A stretch of 64,000 bases of DNA from Theocolax elegans (lineage: Eukaryota > Arthropoda > Insecta > Hymenoptera > Cerocephalidae). The stretch is from contig CM047425.1 in assembly GCA_026168455.1 (NCBI GenBank), positions 96,165,580 through 96,229,579 on the forward strand, given 5' to 3'. The notes below the pieces were generated by a model that made no database searches, was not told the origin of the DNA, and saw nothing but the letters and a program-made list of their open reading frames with translations. Made by a program: the position numbers and the translations under genes. This document shows, in pieces, positions 12,701 to 23,113 of this stretch (the first letter of the stretch is position 1; each line of letters begins with the position of its first letter).

Positions 12701-15700
12701 AAAATTTAACTAATCCTCTATCTACAGACAGAAGTACTTTTTTTGTTTCTACATCAATATCTAATTCTAAAACCCCGGCATCTTGCTTTTGCTCAACTGA
12801 ATTTTGTAACTATAATAACAAAGCATTTTTTTAGTTTTTCAGTATTCTAAACTATATTTAAATAAAATTATTATATTTTATGATAGAAACTTACCAATTG
12901 TTTACCGTGATGCAAGTCTTTGAAGCCTGTTTTCTTCATCTTTCCTGCCTGCTTTGTACACTCTGCTATTTCTTGATCATCCAGTACTTTCCGAATATTC
13001 TTACGCCCAGTTGGTTTACTAGAACTTGTTGGTGTTTCTGATAGTTGTGCATCACTAACTACTAAATCTGCACCAGGATGTATTAAATATGTATTAATAT
13101 TTTTTATTTGCAATGGACTCAATTTTTTCTGCTGTGATGTAAAATTTCGAAACATATCATAACTAATTATTAAAACTCCACCAAATGTATGCCAAATTTG
13201 AAGTTGCTTCAATCTAGCTTCAATTTTTGTTGATCTAATAATTTATGAATAGATTAAATTTTTTTTAGAAAATTGTGCGAACAAATTTAAAATAAATATT
13301 TAGATAATAAAAACTAAATTTTATGTGTACTATTTATCAATATGAATATGCAACACTTTACCATTCTATTTGAGATAAAGGGGATGATGAGAATTTTGAG
13401 TCTTAGGTAATATTATAACTTTAAGGAAAGTTGGTAATACTAATAACAAACATTATCTCTAATTTTTTTAAATTATTGCATTAAAATACTTTATATAGAT
13501 GAAACTTACCCACTGAATTCAAAAATTCGAATTGTTGACTTATTTTGAACATGTTTAAGCCACATACTAAATTCATCTGACCAGTTGAGTAAAGTGTTCA
13601 TTGGGCATGCAACCATAACAGTATTTACGCCAGTATTTTCATTACTCAAAAGTGTGTGCACTAGTGTAACAATTTGAAAAGTTTTCCCAAGACCCATACA
13701 ATGAGCTAGAATGCATCCTGAACCTTCAGTAAGTTTAGCCTGCTGTAGTGTTTCAAAACAAGAATCCCACATAAACTTAATTCCACTTTCTTGGTGAGGC
13801 TTTAAAAATTTAACTAATCCTCTATCTACAGACAGAAGTACTTTTTTTGTTTCTACATCAATATCTAATTCTAAAACCCCGGCATCTTGCTTTTGCTCAA
13901 CTGAATTTTGTAACTATAATAACAAAGCATTTTTTTAGTTTTTCAGTATTCTAAACTATATTTAAATAAAATTATTATATTTTATGATAGAAACTTACCA
14001 ATTGTTTACGTGATGCAAGTCTTTGAAGCCTGTTTTCTTCATCTTTTCCTGCCTGCTTTGTACACTCTGCTATTTCTTGATCATCCAGTACTTTCCGAAT
14101 ATTCTTACGCCCAGTTGGTTTACTAGAACTTGTTGGTGTTTCTGATAGTTGTGCATCACTAACATAAAGAATTCAAATAAAAATCAGGAACAAATTTGAT
14201 TAAGATAAAATTATAAACATTATAAAACACATACTTATTTGGCTCAGATTCTTTATTGACAATCTGACAGTCTTCAGAACTTGAACAAATCATAGAGTCA
14301 TCACTATAAAATTCATTGTCCGAAGTGGTAGTAGTACTGCCATCTGATTGTATGAATATACATTTTTTTTTCTTTTTTGTTTTATTAATAGGTTCATTGC
14401 CCTTATAATCCTTAACATCTTCACTCCTGGAACAAATATTTTTTTAATTTTATCAAATAGTTATTTTTCAACATATAAGTCTTATCAACCACAGCAATAA
14501 TCTATTCCATCTTTCGTTCAATTAAAATTTATTCATTTTCATAAATATTTATCGGCTTCAAACATATATATTTTTTAAACATTCGATAAAATATTATCAA
14601 TTTCACTAATTCTGACTATAATTTAAAATTACATTTTACATTAATTAACAATTTAATACATGTATGAATGTATAACTTACTCTTCATCTGTATTTAAAAT
14701 TTGTTTATCTTCTGAAATCGGTACTTTAAATTTCAAAAGTTTATCATTCAACCATTTTGAATTTTGATTCTCATTTTCATTTGATGAATTTGAACTTGAT
14801 TCAATAACTCTTGGTTTTCTTTTTTTCTTATTAAATTGAAAATCAGAATCTTCATCATTTTCAGAACTTTCTGAACTATTATCTGCAAATAATATAATTA
14901 AAATTCATTCATTTTTATACTATATTTTATAATTATAATATTTCAATATTTTTACCAGAATTGAGTAACTGTTGTTTTAATCGTTCTTCATAATTCAATT
15001 CGTCATTATTAAAACTATTAATACTTAAATTATCACCATCATTGTTGTTCCTATCACTATGATTGTCTGATGATGCATAGTAACTGCTCACATCATTTTC
15101 TGATGAATCTGCTTTCCTTTTTTTAAAATTCTTTTTATTTCTACTGCTTTTTGTTAGTATTGAAGAGTTACTATTAGTTGTTTCAGAACTGTCAGAAGTG
15201 TAATATTTTCTTTTTCTTTCTTTTTCTAAATTATTTAAATTTATTAATCTAAATAACAATAATTACATTAATGATATTAGAAATCATAAATATTAATTTA
15301 GATTTTTTAATCATTGTTTTTTATATGCAGCTATATAAATACCTAAGAAAATTGGTGTCTGTTATTGAACTGTCAGATTGACTAGAATTTTGTATATATT
15401 TATCTATTTTCTGTTGTGATAATCTCTCTAGTATAACTACAACTTCTTTATGTAATTTTGGATCAAATCTATAATGTTTAACATTTTCATCTTCATCACT
15501 ACTTTCATTTTTCTTATCTATAAAGGTACCTCTAATTGATTTTAAATATTTTATTTCATTAACTATCTCTGGATCTGATGAATCAGATGATTCTTCGACT
15601 TCAATAATACCATTCAACTGATTATTAGTACAATTTTTCTTTTTCTTAATTACATTTTTACTGCAAGTATCAGGTTTTATTTCATTATCTTTAACTTGTT

Positions 15701-15974
15701 CTAACCATAAGTGATAAGCATTTAGAAACTCACATCTACTATTATTTATATTTTCTTGTATACCTTCAAGAATAGTACAAATTTTATTAGCAGTAATTTC
15801 TGCATCGCTGACTTTATTTACTTCATTTTCAGCAAAACTTATTACTTCTTGTAAATCTTGGTCTATCTTAGATACAAACTGTTGGACGTCAGAAGCAAAG
15901 TTTACAATACATTTAATGAATGCAGTTTTACATACATCGTCTACAAGTGATGCTTGTAAAAACTTATTTAACAT
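9755..15974 (-). CDS. ATRX: ATRX / XNP-type SNF2 chromatin remodeller, with an internal tandem duplication
   Basis: SWI/SNF-family ATPase acting on heterochromatin and histone H3.3 deposition. Exons on the minus strand: 15974-15343, 15248-14956, 14882-14681, 14426-14235, 14158-13999, 13913-13510, then a duplicated block, then 12809-12406, 12130-11832, 11723-11405, 11348-11046, 10979-10610, 10479-10182, 9994-9755. The N-terminus is acidic, Ser/Lys-rich and probably disordered. The ATPase core shows HCMGLGKT (Walker A), CDEGHLLKN (DExH), LTGTPLQNN, STKAGGLGINL and FRFGQKKPCYVYRFL. The C-terminal exon is Glu/Lys-rich. No cysteine-rich ADD finger is visible, as in fly XNP. The 1,104-bp duplication repeats the Walker A exon and would put a second partial N-lobe into the product. 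Without it the order is a normal ATRX. The start ATG at 15974 is plausible but has only a weak upstream acceptor. Confidence 0.9.
11953..13056 (-). repeat. Tandem duplication within ATRX, copy A (1,104 bp)
   Basis: This block matches 13057-14160 at a constant offset of 1,104 bp, including intron sequence. It contains a full Walker A exon (12809-12406), part of the DExH exon, and the preceding exon (about 13054-12895). In the preceding exon copy A has one extra C near 12905 and one missing T near 12943 compared with copy B, so about 15 codons are read in the wrong frame before the frame is restored. Copy A is therefore the less faithful copy. The junction shows a short shared AACT. Confidence 0.93.
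13057..14160 (-). repeat. Tandem duplication within ATRX, copy B (1,104 bp)
   Basis: This is the partner of 11953-13056. It holds exons 14158-13999 and 13913-13510 with intact frames. Its DExH exon (from 13234) stops being ATRX-like at GADLVV and reads straight, in frame, into copy A (SDAQLSET), making a chimeric exon. The block is otherwise nearly identical to copy A in both exons and introns. This means either a very recent duplication or an assembly artefact. Confidence 0.93.
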
Positions 15975-18219
15975 GTTGTAGCTAGGTAGTTTTTAATAAA
16001 TTGTAAAACCCTTGATATTCTGCCAAATATTAATTATCAGTTTGTATAATGCAAATAAATAAATAACATAATATAATAATTTACCTGTATGTTGCATGTT
16101 TTCTACCCAGTTTCAAAATTGTTAAAATCTCGAATTGTTTCTATAACATTGTTAATAAATAATAGTTTTTTTAAACTGTATAAGTTAATCATTATTTGTA
16201 TTTTATAAATATAATACAAATATTCCATGAAATTTACAAACCTTTGCATTCTTTTCTTTTAGGTTATGAAGAATGTATTTATTCCTCTTTTATTGTGTCC
16301 TCAAACGAAGGCAAGCACTTTTATGTGCAAATTAAAGCATATTTATATATATTTGATTGATACAACATTTTTGTAAATTACAAGTTAGCGTATTAATACA
16401 GATTCAGTAGTACCTATATCCTTGTTCTTCGTACAGTTTATTTTATTTAAAAGATACTTGATACTTGGAAATATAGCAGAACACTTATAAAGTGTACTAA
16501 CCGCATACGGATTGCATTGCGTGCGTAATATTACAACGTGCTTGCTTTCTCTAACTAAACACATATATTTTTTAAGTAATACAGATTTAAAGTATACCCG
16601 GCGGAATTAATATAAATAATATACATTTGCGAGATTAATCTCATTCTGTGCCGATTGGTACAGAAACGATTGTGTCGACATAAACATATTATAAATTGTG
16701 ATGTATTAAATTTACATTTTCTTAAAGAAAGATTTTTAATTGCAATATTATCCTTGCTCTCGTGCACATGTTTTTGTTGTTATGAAGTTCAAAAACCGTT
16801 AGAGAATATAGGATCATCGTATATCGAGAAATATTATATACACTATAGTAATTTTAAGTACTTATAAGTACATCATCTGCGTTTTAGTGAATTTTTGTTT
16901 TTTTATATAAAATAAAATGGAAACCATAATGGAAAATGTAAGTACAAATTTTAGTATCCATCTTTGTAAATTAAAATAATACATAGATACGAATAGGAAA
17001 ATTTCTTCGTAATTTTATAAATATATAAAGTGATCTTTTTATACTTACGCGCAATAATTTTTATATGACATACAAGATTAAGTATTAACTATATCTAACC
17101 AATAAACGAACTGTTGAATGTAGCAAAAAAATAAGTACGTGATTTTATAAAACATTTCTATACCTACCTATATCTTAGATGCTAACGAAAATTTATCCTC
17201 GTTATTCATGATTTATGATATCTACATTACCTTTCACTTTAACATTACATTTTTTGATAAATCACTCTTGTAATATGTTAATTAATTTCTCCCAATTAAA
17301 CAATGAGTGTCGTACAGTTGAAAAGTAATAATGTGTGCACAACATCAAAAAATGATATTAACGTTTAGAGGGCCGGCATACGCATAAACATTAAAGAATC
17401 TATCTATCTTCATCAAAATTAAAGATTAAATTTCAAATTAATAATAACTAAAGAATTAACACTTATATTTTACAATTTTATTTTTATTGTGTACAAGTAG
17501 GTACATTTAATTGTTTAAAAAAATAAGTATAGGTATGTAAAAGTATACATATTAAATAACATTCCGTATAATTTTTTATACTAATTATTATTCTATATAT
17601 ACTAAAATATCAATTAAAAAGTAGCAATTCGAGTAAACTTTTGGTGGCGTTCGAGATCGGTTGAATGTTTTTCCACACTCCACGTGATCGGGAATTTACA
17701 CCTAAAAAAATAATATATTACAATACACTCGGAAATTTAAAATTTCATTATGCATTTATTTCACAGGTTTTACTTCCGCCATGGGCATAACCCCAGATGA
17801 ATGCGAGAATGAAATTAAATAAATTTAAATACAGTTCATATATTTATTATTAAACTAAATACATCAATTTTCGAGATACTTAACATTAAGTACCTTTGTG
17901 TGTGCTAGTATAAACAAAATTTAGAGAATTTTATTTATTATAAAATTTATTTTTAATTATAACTAAAATAATACGTTAATGAAATACGCACGATTTTTGA
18001 AAAAACGATGTAACTATACTAATCTTGTTAAAGAATTAAATAAATGAAGCTTACAATTGTTTTCAAGCCTTTTTCTTGCATATGTTCAGTTGATATATAT
18101 TTCTAAAATTATTAACTGTCAATTACAATATTTTTTTTTCATTTTGATTAATAGAATATTTTGCCATACATATTTAAGTAATACGTAATACCTAACTTTT
18201 TATTTATATATTAGACGAA
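15975..18219. other. Noncoding interval between divergent ATRX and the 277-aa gene
   Basis: AT-rich sequence containing a likely ATRX 5'UTR/promoter (15975-16500). On the plus strand an exon-like segment ends in a strong donor at 16938 (METIMEN followed by GTAAGT). A degraded relative of the 5S-derived SINE lies at 17640-17815. No other gene is visible. The two genes are transcribed away from each other, so regulatory sequence for both must lie here. Confidence 0.5.
17640..17815 (+). mobile_element. Degenerate copy of the 5S-derived SINE tail
   Basis: Two stretches resemble the complete element at 21966-22399. GGTGGCGTTCGAGATCGGTT matches the element's GGTGACGTTCTCGGTCGCTT, and CATGGGCATAACCCCAGATG (then AATGCGAG) matches its CACGGGCATAATCCCGGGCG (then AATGCGAG). 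The middle is lost or diverged. There is no promoter-like 5S part, so it is an old fragment. Confidence 0.55.
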
Positions 18220-19496
18220 ATGTCTCAGAATTTTCTAAAATATTCAAATATTTTCGAAACAAGCAACGCAAAAGGCAATGTAGATAGATTTAGCCTACAA
18301 GTGAGTTATAGTTTTAATTAATCGTTAAAAAAAAATTGTTGAATCACATTTTATATTGAAAAATAGTATAATCAATATTATCGATAAAATTACTGTTACC
18401 TTTCGATAGGATAATGGCGATTTAATATTGTCTAGATTTATTCTCGATTTCAATTTTGTTTTTAAGGGAATCAGTTCTTTGGGACTAAGGAAAGAATCTA
18501 TAACTTTTAAAAATAAAGAGAAATTTGGCAATGATTTATGTGAAAATATGAAAACTGATACGAATAATGAAATCGTCGGTATAAGCAGTGAGTTAAACAA
18601 AACATATGAAAAAAAGGAGAATAGTAATGATGAATTGGAAGATGAGAAGATCAAAGAAGTCATCGACGACACAAATTCAAAATCGGTCTGCGACAGTATA
18701 ATTTCTGATACTAAAGTATGTAAAAGACGAGATTCGTTTAATATATTTAACAAATTTGATACATTTAATTGGAGTACAACATTGTCAGACTTGAAAATCG
18801 GTGAGTGAAATTGTTTTTTTAATATTTAATATTAATATTATTAATTAATTAATATTAATCATATTTATAATCTAAATCGTTCAAAGAAACTCATTACTAA
18901 TTCTAAGTAAATTAATAATTAATATATTATTTAAAGCACAATCATTTTTAATTATTAAAAGTAATTAAAAAAATTTAACTTATGTATTTATCAATTGTAG
19001 ATAGTTTTATAACAAATGCATCGGCAATAACCGACGACTGTCCAATGATCATAAGATTAAGAAATTATTTGGCAGAATATCAAGAAGTTCGTGGTATTAC
19101 GAAAGAAGAGTATAATTTTTCCGCATTGATAAAAACAATGGGTCATGCAACCGGTCAATGTTTACTAGCATTATTTTACGTAATTATCAATATTTTGCCG
19201 ATTTTAGAGGTAAATTGACAATTTTACTCTTTAAATACTTATATTATAATAAATTTAATATATTAATCACATTACATCAATTACAGATATTCGTTCATAT
19301 CCTAAGGTTTGTATTTGACAAATTAATTGACATAAAGAACACACCGAGTGCTCAGCAGATTATTATAAAAACTGCGGTATTCACTGTAGAACTACTCTGC
19401 ATTTATATTTGTTTAATATTCATGTTTGGGTTTATTGTGTCACCAGTTGTCAAAATGGCTTTTGGTATTTTTAAAAAAATTATGTTGTACGATTAA
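18220..19496 (+). CDS. Uncharacterised 277-aa protein with two C-terminal membrane segments
   Basis: I do not recognise this protein. Exons 18220-18300, 18467-18800, 19001-19209 and 19287-19496 have good splice sites (GTGAGT, GTGAGT, GTAAAT donors) and closed phases (0, 1, 0). The first half is polar, Lys/Glu/Asp/Ser-rich and probably disordered. A conserved-looking segment follows (SFITNASAITDDCP, RLRNYLAEYQEV). Two hydrophobic helices come next (LLALFYVIINILPILEIFVH and VELLCIYICLIFMFGFIVSP), joined by an amphipathic stretch, and the basic end is FKKIMLYD. This suggests an integral membrane protein with a cytosolic N-terminus. The start ATG at 18220 lies just after an acceptor at 18214, so a 5'UTR exon (possibly ending at 16937) is likely. 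A polyadenylation signal lies at 19541. The spliced structure and balanced phases argue that it is real. Confidence 0.72.
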
Positions 19497-19546
19497 ATTA
19501 ATTTAATTCTCTTTTTATACAGATTTTTTATGGGTTACTTAATAAA

Positions 19547-21790
19547 TATTTTCTTTTATCCTTTGCAAATACATTTTTTCACTATAATAATTTTGCTTAA
19601 GAAAATTAAGTATTTTATTTCATTTATCATACAGTCGGATCTTTGCTATGCTTACATTATAATTCTTAGTTTAATGTAGTCGTAATTAAATTATCGCACT
19701 ACTTATATCTATGTGTAATTATTATTCGTATTTTTTATATTTAAATTCGTTACCTATATATATACGATTCGAAAATTCGCAGTAATAAAGAACACTTATA
19801 TTCGAATTGCGAAATAAAATTAAAAAATGTTTTGTATGACAATAGGATTAAGAATTGATTAAGTTGCGATTAGAACAATACGATGTTGGTAAGAATCTTT
19901 TATTTAGTATTAAAATAATACTATATATAATTATAAGAGTAACTAAATAGCAATTACTCATATAATACCGCACGGTTAACTAAAATGATACAAAAGTCAC
20001 TTAAGTATATTATTGTTGTGTATAATGAGTAACTTGATTAATTACATTATTTGCGACTGAATGCGATTATACATGAACGAGTTAAATAATTTGACTGCAT
20101 TTATATACAACAAACGTTTGACACTCGTTATTTTTTATCATTTAAATTTCGTTACATGTTTTCGATGATTGTAGCACCTTAAAATCATTTTTTTTATTTT
20201 TAGTCATATTAAGTAATGCCATTGAAAATTTATTCTACATCGAAAATAAACAAGTAAATATTTATTCAAATTATATTTTTTATGTGAACAATAATAATAT
20301 ATAATAAAGTAAAGTATATGACAATGTTAATTAATAGTATTTAATAGTAGTAAATATTAAACGTAATACTTCGATAATTTAAATATATGATTTAAATTTA
20401 TATATCATTTGGATTTGTTAATTCAGTCAAAATTTTGATTGTTTTCTTCGATTAATATTTTCAACAGATGTTTGACACTCGTTATTTTTTATCATTTAAA
20501 TTTCGTTACATGTTTTCGATGATTGTAGCACCTTAAAATCATTTTTTTTATTTTAGTCATAAGTAATGCCATTGAAAATTTATTCTACATGGAAAATAAA
20601 AAGTAAATATTTATTCCTAACAAATTTTAAATAAGTTACTATTTTAATCTGCGTCAAAAGTTATAACAAATTTTTTGAGTGGTTGCACGTACATTAATTA
20701 AATGGATGAATTGAAACATTAACATTAAGTGGACTTATTAGTTTTATTTAAATATATGATTTAAATTTATATATCATTTGGATTTGTTAATTCAGTCAAA
20801 ATTTTGATTGCTTTCTTCGATTAATATTTTCAACAGATGTTTTCACACTTCCGTTATTTTATTTTAGTTATTCTATGCAAATTATGTATTTTATAGGGCT
20901 GCATACAAATTCAATTCGTGTAATTTTAAGATGCTACAAGTAAGTAACAGTATGTTACAACAAAATGAGAAACAGAAAATGTACATAATTTATATTTAAA
21001 AATTGTCTACATTTAAATATTATAATGATACTTTTGTCTAAATATAGTTAAGGCACTCGATTGAATATTTATTTGGTATCTAGTTCACTAGAAAAATTCT
21101 AAGTGCTCTTAATATTAATGAAACACGCAAAAATAAATCAATTCTCTATGTTTACAATTATCAAGAATTTTTTATTATTTTAATTACATTTTGTACGAGA
21201 CTTTGAACATCGTTAAACAGTTCGACGCACTTTTCAAAAGGGCTGTGTTTGTTTTACGACTTAAAGCTCTAAGTAATTTACCTTATCTATATTTGTTTAA
21301 CCACTTATAGTGTTTTCAAAAATCGCGTTACAATAATCAGTTTACGTTAAAAAATGTATTTTTTTATTTTTAGTTGTGAAAGAATTATAGAAAACAACAT
21401 AATATATTTAATTTAATTTGACAGTTTTATGTAATAACGGTGAATGACCATCATTTACTAACGGAATATGTGTTATTCAATTTTTTTTATAATATAGTAA
21501 TCTCTTCTAGTTGCAAGTTTGTAATCTAATAATAGTAATAAAATTTTCACATTTTATATATCATTGTATGTTCAAAACATACCCATATTAATTATTATAA
21601 TATATAAAAACTCTTTCCTCAAGGTACAAATGCGCAACACTGCAAAGGTGCAAAAACTGAGAATACCATACTCAGAGAATGATCACGCAGTCTATATGCC
21701 ACACTGCTGTTTAGTATTGTAAAATATAATTTCTCAACATATACACTTTAAATTCACTTGTGTAAAAAAAGCAATGCTATTAAATTTTGT
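19547..21790. other. Gene-free AT-rich interval with local tandem repeats
   Basis: No coding exon with credible splice sites was found. The only structure is the interleaved tandem repeat at 20121-20865 (separate entry). The rest is AT-rich sequence. Confidence 0.5.
20121..20865. repeat. Imperfect tandem repeat, about 350-bp unit, two and a bit copies
   Basis: A module beginning TTTGACACTCGTTATTTTTT occurs at about 20119 and 20471, with a decayed third start near 20842. A second module beginning ATATATGATTTAAATTTATA occurs at about 20384 and 20753. They alternate A-B-A-B-A, so the block arose by tandem duplication of a 350-365 bp unit. Copies differ by scattered 1-4 bp changes. No coding potential. 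Confidence 0.8.
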
Positions 21791-21792
21791 CA

Positions 21793-22921
21793 CTTACTAA
21801 GAGAGGCCACGGCCTTTGGATCACGGGTCTCAACCAAACTCTAGGACATGTATTGTAACATAAAAGTATGAGGAAATCTACATTTTTAGACCCTAACGCT
21901 TTAATTTACCCGAGTTATGGCTAACTAAAGCCAATTTTGTAAAAAAAATTACTTCTACTTTGATCAACCGACACGGTGGCGGAGACGCACCTCGGCCGGT
22001 CACGGAAGTTAAGCAGCATTGAGCGCGGTACCCAAGTGGATGGGTGACGTTCTCGGTCGCTTGGCTTTCGTGGCGGGTTAGGTGTTTTTTCACACTTCAC
22101 AACGTGAGCGGGAGGTGTGAAACATTCGGTTTCGGTGTCAAGGCCTACGCAATGTGACTTTGACACCCAAAAAGAATGTTTCGAATACACCGGCCATCTC
22201 GGGAGAGGTTTTCCCTGCTTTACAGGTTTCCCTCATCCACGGGCATAATCCCGGGCGAATGCGAGATGGTGGGGTTTTAAGGGAGGGATAAAGCACCCAC
22301 ACATAGGTGGTAGGTGGACACCATTAAAGTCCCCAGGGGATAAATGGTAGAAAGTGCCAGGAAAAAGAGGCCACAAAATCAAGAATACTTCTACTTCGAT
22401 CTACTTTGATCGCTTATGACTCAGAAACAAATAAAGATTGATACTCAATCCCAAATTTAAAAAAAAGCTAAGATTAAATAGATGTGGTTTAAAAAGAAGA
22501 AGCGCAAATGGGTTAATTTAGAGCTAAGCTATAGAGAAAATAAGAAATTGATGAAATTTTGCCAAAAACGTCAATACTTTTTTATTACTAAATTTTAGTT
22601 AATATTTCAGCGATTTCTTATTTTCTCTATAGCTTAGCTCTAAATTAACCGTTTTAAGCTTCTTTTTTTAAATCATATCTATTTAATCTTAGCTTTCTTT
22701 TAGATTTGGGATTGAGTATATCTATTTTTATTTGTTTGCGAGACATAAGCGATAAAAGTAGAAGTAATTTTTTTACAAAATTGGCTCTGTTAGCTATAAC
22801 TTGAGTAAATTAACGCGTTAGGGTCGAAAAATGTAGGTTTCATCATATTTTTATGTTACAATACATATCCTATAGAGTTTGGTTAAAAACTATGATCCGA
22901 AGGCCTTGGCCTCTCCTAGTT
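21793..22921. mobile_element. Fold-back DNA element with long inverted arms
   Basis: The left arm starts CTTACTAAGAGAGGCCACGG and is mirrored by the right end (complement CTAACTAGGAGAGGCCAAGG). The match continues inward through the CTCTAGGACAT, GTTATGGCTAAC and GATTGAGTA blocks to a centre near 22580. Arms are diverged but continuous. There is no transposase, so it is non-autonomous. The left arm is split by the SINE at 21966-22399. A relative lies at 34883 onward. Confidence 0.8.
21966..22399 (+). mobile_element. 5S rRNA-derived SINE (SINE3-like)
   Basis: Positions of about 21987-22065 match the middle and 3' half of eukaryotic 5S rRNA: GGTCACGGAAGTTAAGCAGC, GAGCGCGGTACCCAAGTGGA and TGGGTGACGT. 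This includes the internal RNA polymerase III control region. The remaining 330 bp is unrelated tail (CCACGGGCATAATCCCGGGC, GGTAGGTGGACACC). The element is flanked by exact 12-bp direct repeats TCTACTTTGATC (21954-21965 and 22400-22411), as expected for retroposition. It lies inside the fold-back element and is therefore younger than it. It is not a functional 5S gene because the 5' stem is missing. Confidence 0.8.
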
Positions 22922-23113
22922 AGAAAAAATTCAACTCTTTTATTTTTATTAATATTTAAAAAAACAATGATACTAATGTACTAAGAAAAGAAATTGTGAA
23001 AAATGAAAATTAACTGAACAACATTTAAGCTATGTATCCAAATGAATGAATGTTGGACAATAGTAAAAAATTTTCGTTGTGAAGTAAACCCAAAGGTAGA
23101 AAAAATTATTATT

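Noticed and set aside
21987..22065. Functional 5S rRNA gene
   Set aside because: The 5' third and the closing terminal stem are missing, and it is embedded in a SINE with target-site duplication.
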